From the NCBI GenBank assembly GCA_023418055.1, contig JAEZDP010000282.1, forward strand, positions 1 through 22,282: DNA of 22,282 nt, read 5' to 3'. Shown one piece after another: positions 1 to 6,940 of the stretch. The notes beneath the pieces are model-generated. The model did not search any database. It had not been told where the DNA came from and saw only the letters and a program-made list of their open reading frames with translations. Position numbers and translations under genes: made by a program. This DNA comes from Acidobacteriota bacterium (lineage in GTDB: Bacteria > Acidobacteriota > Vicinamibacteria > Vicinamibacterales > Vicinamibacteraceae). Position 1 is the stretch's first letter, and every line of letters starts with the position of its first letter.

Positions 1-2
1 GC

Positions 3-587
3 GGCGTCGGCATGTTCATCGCCATGCGATATGGCCTGGCGCGTGGCATGTACGCAAACGAAGCCGGCTACGGCACGGCGTCGGTCGCCTACGGCACCGC
101 CCGCAGCACACGCCCCGAACGCCAGGGCCTGCACGCGGTGATGGAGGTCTTCATCGTCTCCTTCGTGACCTCGACCATCAGCGCCCTCACCATCCTCCTG
201 ACGGGCGTGTGGCAGTCGGGTCTCACGAGCACCGCCGCGGTGGCCTCGGCCTTCGACTTGGCGCTGCCAGGGGTCGGCGGATACATCGTGGCGCTCTGCG
301 CGTTCCTCTTCGGCTACACCACACTCATCGGCTGGGCGTTCTACGGCGAGCAGTTCTTCGAGTACCTGCTCGGCGTTCGCGTCACCGTTCCCTATCGCTG
401 GCTGTACTGCCTGCTCATCCCCTTCGGGGCCATGGCCCGCGTCGACGTCGTCTGGGCCTGGGGCGACTTGATGAACGCCCTCCAGATCTTCCCCAACATC
501 GTCGGCATCATCGGCCTGAGCGGCTTTGCCGCGCGTGTGGCCACCGGCCGTGGCGTGACGACGGAGTCGGCTCGCAGTTCAAGATAG
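3..587 (+). CDS. Alanine/glycine:cation symporter (AGCS family), C-terminal part, 5' end outside window
   Basis: The frame is open from the left edge, so the gene is truncated by the window and about 194 C-terminal residues are visible. The family imports alanine or glycine with Na+ or H+ across the cytoplasmic membrane. The stretch ARGMYANEAGYGTASVAYG near the start of the visible part matches the conserved AGCS segment (R-G-x-x-x-N-E-A-G-x-G), followed by the RQGLHAVMEVF helix that usually comes next. At least four hydrophobic segments follow (around FIVSFVTSTISALTILLTGVW, GGYIVALCAFLFGYTTLIGWAF, YRWLYCLLIPFGAMA and FPNIVGIIGLSGF), as expected for the C-terminal half. The tail after the last helix is short and polar. 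The stop at 585-587 is followed at once by a tandem heptamer array. Family assignment is firm; the substrate is inferred from the family. Confidence 0.88.
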   Translation, partial: GVGMFIAMRYGLARGMYANEAGYGTASVAYGTARSTRPERQGLHAVMEVFIVSFVTSTISALTILLTGVWQSGLTSTAAVASAFDLALPGVGGYIVALCAFLFGYTTLIGWAFYGEQFFEYLLGVRVTVPYRWLYCLLIPFGAMARVDVVWAWGDLMNALQIFPNIVGIIGLSGFAARVATGRGVTTESARSSR

Positions 588-592
588 GTTCA

Positions 593-634
593 GGATCGCG
601 GATCGCGGATCGCGGATCGCGGATCGCAGGTCGC
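593..634. repeat. Heptanucleotide tandem array, unit GGATCGC
   Basis: Five perfect copies of GGATCGC run from 593 to 627, followed by one degenerate copy (AGGTCGC, 628-634). The array starts 5 bp after the symporter stop codon, in the convergent gap between the symporter (+) and the membrane protein (-). Confidence 0.95.
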
Positions 635-651
635 CGACAAGTGGGGATCGT

Positions 652-686
652 GACCGACGACCGAGGACTGTGGACTGTGGACTAGC
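652..686. repeat. Second degenerate heptamer array (GACCGAC/GACTGTG type)
   Basis: Five consecutive 7-bp units can be laid out as GACCGAC, GACCGAG, GACTGTG, GACTGTG, GACTAGC. Two are identical and the others share the GAC start. The last unit contains the stop codon (682-684) of the minus-strand membrane protein gene. Together with the GGATCGC array it fills most of this 94-bp convergent gap. Confidence 0.75.
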
Positions 687-2631
687 GAAGCGTATACAGC
701 GTCAGGCCGTCTGCCGACATGACGTGCTCGAGTTGCAGCAGGTCGATCGCAAACGCGCGCAGGGCTGGTGACGCCTGGCGATCGTCCACAATCACGTAGC
801 CGAGGTTCGCGCGTTCGAGGAAGCGGTCGCGCGAGGCGCGGGCGCGCTGCTCGACGTCGGGCTCGAGCGTCCGGCCCTCGCTGAGCGTGATGAGCGCGTG
901 CAGCACCGGCATGTTCAGGTGAAACGCCTTCTGCTGCGTGGTCAGCCGCGAGAGATAGCCGCCCACCAGGCGCTTGCGGTGCAGCGTCTGGTAGTACTGC
1001 GTCAGCGGATCGAAGTTGCCGAGCGACGACGTGCCGTCGCGCAGGCCGAAGGGCAACACCAGCACGCGACGGTCGTCACGCGGATCGGCGGCGGCATGCG
1101 CCACGACCGCTGGCGCCTGGCCGCTGTAGAGCGTTCGCGGGGCCGGTGAGAGCTCGAAGAGCAGCACGAGGGTCACGGTCACGAGCAGGGTGCGCCGCGC
1201 GGCCGGCCAGCGCCGACCAAGGGCCGTCAGGGCCAGGCCGAACAGCACGGCCACCAGCAGGCTGACGATTACGGTGAACCTCGACGGCGACCGTGCCAGC
1301 CCGATGATGGGCGCGTAGCGCAGCAGTGCCCACGGACCGGGCACGTGGGTGTTGACGCCGCCCACCATCACGAAGGGTCCGAGCGCACAGGCGGCAAACA
1401 GCAAGGGCATCCAGACCCACCGCCGCTTGGGACGCCATCCCGTGGCTCGCCACGCTACGCCGATGGTGACGAGCGCCACCAGGGAAATCGAACCGGTCAA
1501 CTCGGCGAAGCCGTCGGCACGGCGCGCCACGATCCAGTCGTGGAACGGACGCCCGAAGAGCGGGTGGTTGGGGTTGGGCATCACGAAGGCGAGCAGATCC
1601 ACGCCCGGCGGGCTGCTGCGCCAGTAGATGTCGGGGCTCACCATGGTGCCGTCGAGCAACCGCTCGCCGTAGGCCAGCAACACTGGGCCCATCCCGACCG
1701 TCATCGTGAGCGCCCCCGCCACCAGCACGCCGATCGTCGACCACGACGGACGATGGACGAGCGTGAAGCGCGGCTGCCATGCCAGCAGCACGCGGAGGAG
1801 GAGGAGCAGCGTGAGCAGCAGCATGGGCGTGTACAAGGTGCGCATGCTGACGCGGATGCCCGCAATCTCGACGAGTCCTCCCTGCAAGGCGATGACCGTC
1901 ACGAACACCCCGGTCACCACGATGAGGCCGTCGGTGACACGCGTGAACCACAGCAGCCGCCGTGCGCGCGACTCGCCGCGCGTGACCACGATGGTGCGCG
2001 CCGCCGTCCAGCACGCCACGAGCAGCACGCCGTAGACCGCGTAGTAGACATCGCAGAACACGGCCCACGCGAGCGTCGCGCCGATGCCCACGGCGTACCG
2101 AAAGCCCACGGTGCCCTCTGCGCGCACGAGCAGGTAGAGCAGCACCGGCAGGGGCGCCGCCGCCAGCATGCTGAAGTGCGCGGTGCTCCGGGCCACGAGC
2201 ACCGGCGACCAGGCGAAGGCCACGCCGGCGAGCCACGCCTCCCAGGCGCCCGCCCCAGCGCGTCGAGCGAGCAGCGCGGTGCACCAGGCCGTGAAGGCGA
2301 TGAGGCCCAGATAGATCAGGTTGAACGTGGTGAGCAGCGGCAGCACCTGCAGCAGCGGCACGGCGAGGAGGTTGGCGAAGACCGTGTAGTTGTGCAGCGT
2401 GAGATCCACGGCCGGGGCCAGCGACATGACGGTGTCGGGCGCCATCGGCGTGCCGTGCTCCACCACCAGCTCGTGTTGAAAGACCCACAGGTTCCAGACG
2501 TACACGCCGGTGTCGCCCGAAGGCGGGCCCGTCAGGTGGGTCGAGAGGTGCCGCGGCAGCGGCCAGGCCAGCGCGAGGCTGAGCAGCAGATAGGTGGCTG
2601 CCCAGACGAGGGAGAGACGCAGAGGACGCAC
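682..2631 (-). CDS. Polytopic membrane protein, GT-C glycosyltransferase-like
   Basis: 649 residues with roughly a dozen hydrophobic segments and a soluble C-terminal part of about 140 residues. The first helix (residues 7-25) is followed by an extracytoplasmic loop containing G39-D40-T41-G42-x-Y-x-W-N-L-W. This resembles the loop with the catalytic Asp in GT-C transferases, which move sugars from polyprenyl-phosphate donors. The C-terminal region (RRVLVLPFGLRDG, then YYQTLHRKRLVGGYLSRL) resembles uncharacterised large bacterial membrane proteins annotated as glycosyltransferase-like or YfhO-like. GTG is the only start available: the frame is blocked by a stop at 2659-2661, and no clear Shine-Dalgarno site precedes it. 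It diverges from mrfA with 132 bp between them. Membrane topology is well supported; enzyme activity is inferred from fold resemblance only. Confidence 0.7.
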   Translation of the reverse strand: MRPLRLSLVWAATYLLLSLALAWPLPRHLSTHLTGPPSGDTGVYVWNLWVFQHELVVEHGTPMAPDTVMSLAPAVDLTLHNYTVFANLLAVPLLQVLPLLTTFNLIYLGLIAFTAWCTALLARRAGAGAWEAWLAGVAFAWSPVLVARSTAHFSMLAAAPLPVLLYLLVRAEGTVGFRYAVGIGATLAWAVFCDVYYAVYGVLLVACWTAARTIVVTRGESRARRLLWFTRVTDGLIVVTGVFVTVIALQGGLVEIAGIRVSMRTLYTPMLLLTLLLLLRVLLAWQPRFTLVHRPSWSTIGVLVAGALTMTVGMGPVLLAYGERLLDGTMVSPDIYWRSSPPGVDLLAFVMPNPNHPLFGRPFHDWIVARRADGFAELTGSISLVALVTIGVAWRATGWRPKRRWVWMPLLFAACALGPFVMVGGVNTHVPGPWALLRYAPIIGLARSPSRFTVIVSLLVAVLFGLALTALGRRWPAARRTLLVTVTLVLLFELSPAPRTLYSGQAPAVVAHAAADPRDDRRVLVLPFGLRDGTSSLGNFDPLTQYYQTLHRKRLVGGYLSRLTTQQKAFHLNMPVLHALITLSEGRTLEPDVEQRARASRDRFLERANLGYVIVDDRQASPALRAFAIDLLQLEHVMSADGLTLYTLR

Positions 2632-2655
2632 GGGACGCTCGGGTGTCGGCGCGCG

Positions 2656-2664
2656 ATGCTACCA
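2656..2664 (-). promoter_or_regulatory. Possible extended -10 for the GT-C-like gene
   Basis: On the minus strand the sequence reads TGGTAGCAT, i.e. a TGn extension plus a -10 hexamer (TAGCAT) matching TATAAT at four positions, about 25 nt before the GTG start. No good -35 is seen. The hexamer plus CG (2654-2661) is an exact 8-bp inverted copy of the mrfA -10 region (2749-2756). Confidence 0.4.
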
Positions 2665-2725
2665 CGGATGGGTTGACATTCTTGACGTCGTTTTTGCGTT
2701 CTTAACATCAGCTGGGGTTCGCCAC

Positions 2726-2754
2726 TTGATCGCCCCCGCCGGCGTTGTTAGCAT
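2726..2754 (+). promoter_or_regulatory. Candidate promoter of the mrfAB operon
   Basis: TTGATC (2726-2731) and TAGCAT (2749-2754) are separated by exactly 17 bp. Each matches the sigma-70 consensus at four of six positions. The ATG of mrfA lies 9 nt past the -10, so transcription would start within a few bases of the start codon and the mRNA would be leaderless or nearly so. Other TTGAC-type hexamers at 2673 and 2682 have no partner at good spacing. Confidence 0.5.
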
Positions 2755-2763
2755 CGACTGGCC

Positions 2764-5301
2764 ATGACCCGCACCCTGGCGCGCTTTCCGGCAGACAAGG
2801 ACTCGGCGCTCCAGGAGGCGCTGCAGCGGTTCGTGCCGACGGCACGGCTGCTCGGCGATGCCCTCGAGGATCACGCCGCCTTACTGGCTGGCCTTCATGA
2901 CGAGACACCCGCAGAGCAGCACGTCACGGCGGTGCGCCACATCGACGCCCAGGCGGCTCGGTACGCCCCGTTTCCCGAGGCCCTCGATCCTCACCTCGTC
3001 GCCGCGCTCGCCACCCGGGGGATTACGCAGCCCTACACCCATCAGGCCCAGGCGATGCGTCATGCGCTCGACGGGCAACACGTGGTGGTGGTCACGCCGA
3101 CGGCCTCGGGCAAGACGCTCTGCTACAACGGTCCCGTCCTCAGCACGATCGTGCAGGACCCGGGCGCGCGGGCGCTCTACCTGTTTCCGACCAAGGCCCT
3201 TGCGCAGGACCAGCTCGCCGAGTTGCAGGCGCTGGTGCAGCCGCTTGGCGAGGCGGCCGGACGTGAGATCGGCGTCTTCACCTACGATGGCGACACGCCC
3301 CAGGACGCCAGGCGTGCGATCCGCGCGCGTGGCAACGTGGTGCTGACCAATCCCGACATGCTGCACGCCGGGGTGTTGCCGCACCACCCGCGGTGGGCCC
3401 GGCTCTTCGAGCATCTCCGCTACATCGTCATCGACGAACTCCACGCGTATCGCGGCGTGTTTGGCAGCCATCTGGCCAACGTCCTGCGGCGGCTGCATCG
3501 CATCTGCCGTCACTACGGGTCGAACCCCACGTTCATCTGCACGTCGGCGACGATCGCCAACCCGCGCGCACTGGCCGAGCAACTCACCGAGCAGCCCTTC
3601 GAACTGGTCGAGGAGAACGGCGCGCCGCGCGGCGAGAAGTTCTTCCTGTTCGTGAATCCGCCGGTCGTCAACCAGGCGCTGGGCATCCGGCGCTCGTACC
3701 TGGCCGAAACCCGCCGCGTCGCCCTCGAGTTCCTGCAGCGGCACCTGCAGCTCATCGTGTTTGCACAGAGCCGGCTGGCCACCGAGATCCTGACGACGTA
3801 TCTCAAGGACGCCTTTCAGGGCCCGCCGGGCGCGACGGAAGCCATCCGCGGGTATCGCGGTGGCTATCTGCCGCTGCGACGTCGCGAGATCGAACGTGGG
3901 CTGCGTGCCGGCGAGGTCCGGGCCGTCGTGTCCACCAACGCGCTGGAACTCGGCATCGACATCGGCGCCCTCGACGTCTGCGTGCTTGCGGGTTACCCCG
4001 GCACCATCGCCTCCACGTGGCAGCGTGCCGGACGCGCTGGACGCCGGTCGGGCCGGTCGGCCGTGGTGCTCGTGGCCTCGAGCGCGCCGCTCGATCAGTT
4101 CATCGTGAGGCACCCCGCCTATTTCTTCGAGGCCTCGCCCGAACATGCGTTGATCAACGCCGACAACCTGCAGATCCTCTTCAACCACGTCAAGTGCGCC
4201 GCCTTCGAGCTGCCGTTTGCCGAAGGCGAACGCTTCGGGCAGACCACCGTGGACACGGCCGACGTGCTGCAGGTGCTGTCCGAGGAGGGCTTCGTGCATC
4301 TCGCCGACGCTCACTGGAACTGGACCCACGAGTCGTATCCCGCCGATGCCGTCAGCCTGCGCGCCGTCACGTCCGACAACTTCGTCATCGTCGATCTGAC
4401 GCACGACTCGCGTGTCATCGGCGAGACCGACTACACGAGCGCGCTGTCCACCCTGCACGAGAAGGCCATCTACATCCTCGAAGGCGCGCTCTACCAGGTG
4501 GAGCGTCTGGACGTGGAGGGACGGAAGGCGTTTGTCCGCAGCGTGGACTGCGACTACTACACCGACGCCATCACCTACACGAAGGTGAACGTGCTCGACG
4601 TGTTCGAGTCGAGCCTCGGCGAGCGCGTGCAGGCCGAGAGGCCGGCGCTGCCCGCCGGATCGCCGCCCGACCCGGACGGCCCCGCGGCGCACGAGCACGT
4701 CCCCGAGCCAAACCGGTCGGGACGTTCACACGGCGACGTGCACGTGGTCTCGCGCGTGGTCGGCTTCAAGAAGATCCGTTTCTACACCAACGAGAACGTG
4801 GGGTCTGGCGACCTCGACCTGCCCGAGCAGCAGATGCACACGACCGCGTACTGGCTGACCGTGCCACGCGACGTGCTGCTCGAGGTGCCGTTCAGTCCCG
4901 ACGACCGCCGCGACGGCGTGAGCGGCTTGGCGTACGCGATGAAGTCGGTGGCGCAGCTGCTGCTGATGTGCGACCAGCGCGACGTCGGTGTGTCGATCGA
5001 CACCGGCAGCGGTGGCGGCGAGGGCCCATCGTCATCGGCTCCGCTCACGGGCACCGCCGATGCGCACGTGTTCCTGTACGACGCGTATCCGGGCGGCATC
5101 GGCTTCAGCGCCCCGTTGTTCCGCGTGCACGACGAGTTGTTGCGCCGCACGCAGACGCTCATCAGCTCGTGCCCATGCGAGGTGGGCTGTCCCTCATGTG
5201 TGGGGCCGGTCGGCGAGATCGGCCCGCGGGCCAAGCAGGTGGCCCTGGCCATGCTCGAGCGATTGCAGGCCTCATCGCCTGCCGACGAGGTGCCGTTCTG
5301 A
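2764..5301 (+). CDS. mrfA: MrfA/YprA-type DEAD/H-box DNA helicase with DUF1998 zinc domain
   Basis: 845 residues. The helicase motifs appear in order: motif I PTASGKT (K117), motif II D224-E-L-H, motif III S261-A-T, an STNALELGIDIG segment, and motif VI Q420-R-A-G-R-A-G-R. The C-terminus carries C803-x-C805-x3-C809-x2-C812, the four-cysteine zinc pattern of DUF1998 helicases such as B. subtilis MrfA (YprA) and mycobacterial SftH. In B. subtilis MrfA is an ATP-dependent 3'-5' DNA helicase that acts with the MrfB nuclease in repair of mitomycin C damage outside the UvrABC route. A proline-rich, low-complexity stretch at about residues 625-655 looks like a flexible lineage-specific insertion before the DUF1998 part. 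The next gene overlaps its stop codon and encodes the MrfB partner, which strongly supports the assignment. The start is the first ATG, just after the candidate promoter. Confidence 0.92.
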   Translation: MTRTLARFPADKDSALQEALQRFVPTARLLGDALEDHAALLAGLHDETPAEQHVTAVRHIDAQAARYAPFPEALDPHLVAALATRGITQPYTHQAQAMRHALDGQHVVVVTPTASGKTLCYNGPVLSTIVQDPGARALYLFPTKALAQDQLAELQALVQPLGEAAGREIGVFTYDGDTPQDARRAIRARGNVVLTNPDMLHAGVLPHHPRWARLFEHLRYIVIDELHAYRGVFGSHLANVLRRLHRICRHYGSNPTFICTSATIANPRALAEQLTEQPFELVEENGAPRGEKFFLFVNPPVVNQALGIRRSYLAETRRVALEFLQRHLQLIVFAQSRLATEILTTYLKDAFQGPPGATEAIRGYRGGYLPLRRREIERGLRAGEVRAVVSTNALELGIDIGALDVCVLAGYPGTIASTWQRAGRAGRRSGRSAVVLVASSAPLDQFIVRHPAYFFEASPEHALINADNLQILFNHVKCAAFELPFAEGERFGQTTVDTADVLQVLSEEGFVHLADAHWNWTHESYPADAVSLRAVTSDNFVIVDLTHDSRVIGETDYTSALSTLHEKAIYILEGALYQVERLDVEGRKAFVRSVDCDYYTDAITYTKVNVLDVFESSLGERVQAERPALPAGSPPDPDGPAAHEHVPEPNRSGRSHGDVHVVSRVVGFKKIRFYTNENVGSGDLDLPEQQMHTTAYWLTVPRDVLLEVPFSPDDRRDGVSGLAYAMKSVAQLLLMCDQRDVGVSIDTGSGGGEGPSSSAPLTGTADAHVFLYDAYPGGIGFSAPLFRVHDELLRRTQTLISSCPCEVGCPSCVGPVGEIGPRAKQVALAMLERLQASSPADEVPF
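5287..5292 (+). promoter_or_regulatory. Shine-Dalgarno site that fixes the mrfB start
   Basis: GAGGTG lies inside the last codons of mrfA, 5 nt before CTG at 5298. It is one of the better ribosome-binding sites in the window. No ATG, GTG or TTG in the mrfB frame is suitably placed behind it, so it points to CTG as the initiation codon. Confidence 0.6.
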
Positions 5302-6629
5302 GCAGCGCCCGTCATCTCGACCGGCTGCGAGACATCGCCCGTCATGGCGGAGCTACGCAACCCGCCGCCCCGCGCACGCTCATCTACGTGCCGGTGGACG
5401 ACGAGGGGCTGCCGCTCGACGACCGGATGCACGACGCGACGGTGGACGGTGCACAGGTCTGCGAGACGACCTCGGGCACCTGCCTCCGCATCGACACGCG
5501 CTTCGACGCCGACCTCGCGCACGGCAGGATGCGCGTAGCCGAGTGCCGCGTCGTCGTCGACAGCCGGCTCGACGTGCTGGCCGGTCGGCCTGTCACGACA
5601 GGTGCCGTCGGCGAGCGCATCGTCTACGTCGACCTCGAGACGACGGGGCTCAGCGGCGGCGCCGGCACCGTGCCGTTCCTGGTCGGTGTAGGCGAGTGGA
5701 CCGAGGACGGGTTCGTCACGGCGCAGTTCCTGCTGCAGGGATACGCTGCGGAGCGCGCCATGCTCGAGGCCGTCAACCGGTACCTGGCCGATGCCGCGGT
5801 GGTCGTGACCTTCAACGGCCGCACGTTCGACGTCCCGGTCATGGAGATGCGCGGCGAGCTGCACCGCATCCCGCAGGACGTCTGCCTGCTGCCGCACCTC
5901 GACCTGCTGCCGGCCGCCCGGCGGCTCTGGCGCCTCGGCGACCAGGGGGAACGCAGCTGCCGCCTGACGCATCTCGAGGAGTCGGTGCTGGGCTTCGGCC
6001 GCATCGGCGACGTCCCCGGGTTCGAAATACCCGGACGCTACTTCGGCTTTGTCCGGGGCGGGGGTGGCCACCTGCTCGAGCCGGTGCTGCTGCACAACCG
6101 GCTCGACCTCATCTCGTTGGCCGCCTTGACGGCGCGTGCGCAGGGTCTGCTGGAGACGGGGCGCGAAGCCCCGCCGTGTACGTCCGAGGCCTGGGGCCTG
6201 GGCACGCTGTTCGAACGCGATGGGCAGGTGGAGGCGGCGCTACGCTGCTACCGTCAGGTGGTGGGCGACCGCTATCAGCCGCTGGAGGCGCGCCGCACGG
6301 CGGCCAGGGCCCTGGCGCGGTTGCTACGCCGGCAGCGACGGTTCGACGAGGCCGCCGACGCGTGGCGCGAGGTGTTACGGTTGGGCGGACACCCGCCGCA
6401 GATGCGGGAAGCGCGGGAGGCGCTGGCCATTCATCACGAGCACCGCCGCCGCGACCTCGCCGAGGCGAGGCGATGGGCTGAAGCAGGTGCGGCGCAGGCC
6501 ATCGGGTCGATCGAGCGTGCGGCCTTCGATCGGCGGCTCGCACGCATCGCCAGGAAGGCGGCCGCGCGTGTCACCGAGCCGCCGCTGTGGGCGGGGATGG
6601 CCGGTGTCCCTGGAGACACCGACCCCTGA
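5298..6629 (+). CDS. mrfB: MrfB/YprB-type DEDDh exonuclease with TPR-like C-terminus
   Basis: About 443 residues if it starts at the CTG of the CTGA overlap with mrfA; a GTG near 5388 is the fallback. The RNase H-like fold shows the full DEDDh set: D112-L-E114-T-T-G, D178 (FNGRTFD), and H266-N-R-L-D270. The C-terminal third, from about residue 295, is rich in Arg and Ala helices (GTLFERDGQVEAALRCYRQV; RRFDEAADAWREVLRLG) that read as tetratricopeptide-like repeats. B. subtilis MrfB (YprB) has the same two-part layout and is thought to process DNA opened by MrfA. The N-terminal RHLDRLRDIARH segment fits the short helix that opens YprB homologues and favours the upstream start. Stop codons of this gene and convergent rpmE are 2 bp apart. 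Motifs are clear; the start codon is inferred. Confidence 0.88.
   Translation: MSSARHLDRLRDIARHGGATQPAAPRTLIYVPVDDEGLPLDDRMHDATVDGAQVCETTSGTCLRIDTRFDADLAHGRMRVAECRVVVDSRLDVLAGRPVTTGAVGERIVYVDLETTGLSGGAGTVPFLVGVGEWTEDGFVTAQFLLQGYAAERAMLEAVNRYLADAAVVVTFNGRTFDVPVMEMRGELHRIPQDVCLLPHLDLLPAARRLWRLGDQGERSCRLTHLEESVLGFGRIGDVPGFEIPGRYFGFVRGGGGHLLEPVLLHNRLDLISLAALTARAQGLLETGREAPPCTSEAWGLGTLFERDGQVEAALRCYRQVVGDRYQPLEARRTAARALARLLRRQRRFDEAADAWREVLRLGGHPPQMREAREALAIHHEHRRRDLAEARRWAEAGAAQAIGSIERAAFDRRLARIARKAAARVTEPPLWAGMAGVPGDTDP
6602..6621. terminator. Small hairpin at the mrfB 3' end
   Basis: CGGTGTC (6602-6608) and GACACCG (6615-6621) form a perfect 7-bp stem with a 6-nt loop inside the last codons of mrfB. 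No T tract follows on either strand. It may help end transcription where mrfB and rpmE converge, but it could equally be a chance or REP-like element. Confidence 0.3.
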
Positions 6630-6631
6630 GA

Positions 6632-6889
6632 TCAGCTCGCGGCGCTGCCCTTGCGCGCCTTGTCGGCCGCAGCCTTCCGGCCCGCCACCGTCTGCGCGCC
6701 GAACTTCCGCGTGAACCGCTCGACACGGCCCTCGGTGTCGATGAGCTTCTGACGGCCCGTGAAGAACGGGTGACAGGCGCTGCAAATCTCGAGGTGCAGT
6801 TCCTTCTTGGTCGAGCTCGACTTCCACGTCGCCCCGCAGGCGCAGCGGACGTCCACTTCGTAGTAGTCAGGATGAATGGCAGCCTTCAC
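6632..6889 (-). CDS. rpmE: 50S ribosomal protein bL31, zinc-binding form
   Basis: 85 residues, slightly longer than the usual 65-75 because of a basic, Ala/Lys-rich tail (AGRKAAADKARKGSAAS). The start MKAAIHPDYYEV and the segment FTGRQKLIDTEGRVERFTRKFG are diagnostic of bL31. C16-x-C18 and C36-x2-C39 make it the zinc-containing C+ type. bL31 bridges the large and small ribosomal subunits. The start codon is GTG, preceded by GAAGGAG with 7-nt spacing, the best ribosome-binding site in the window. It has its own extended -10 promoter (6923-6931), so it seems to be transcribed alone. Regulation by Zur through a C- paralogue is known in some bacteria, but no Zur box is evident here. Confidence 0.97.
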   Translation of the reverse strand: MKAAIHPDYYEVDVRCACGATWKSSSTKKELHLEICSACHPFFTGRQKLIDTEGRVERFTRKFGAQTVAGRKAAADKARKGSAAS

Positions 6890-6922
6890 TGTGTCGCTCC
6901 TTCAGTCGCCGGACAAACCGTA

Positions 6923-6931
6923 AGTATACCA
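6923..6931 (-). promoter_or_regulatory. Extended -10 promoter of rpmE
   Basis: On the minus strand TGGTATACT combines a TGn extension with TATACT (five of six matches to TATAAT). It lies about 34 nt before the GTG start. No recognisable -35 occurs at 16-18 bp, which is common for extended -10 promoters. Part of the promoter lies close to the stop codon of the upstream NHL gene. Confidence 0.6.
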
Positions 6932-6940
6932 CGCGCGAGC

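Noticed and set aside
1345..2676. 443-codon + frame opposite the GT-C-like membrane gene
   Set aside because: His/Arg/Gln-rich composition typical of an antisense shadow of hydrophobic codons; the minus frame has clear membrane helices.
3393..5297. Long + frame running upstream of mrfB inside mrfA
   Set aside because: It is Arg/Ala-rich shadow translation of mrfA in another frame; family sequence of MrfB begins only at about 5298.
6602..6621. REP/transposon-end interpretation of the mrfB hairpin
   Set aside because: Only one copy is visible in the window and there is no transposase; recorded only as a possible terminator.
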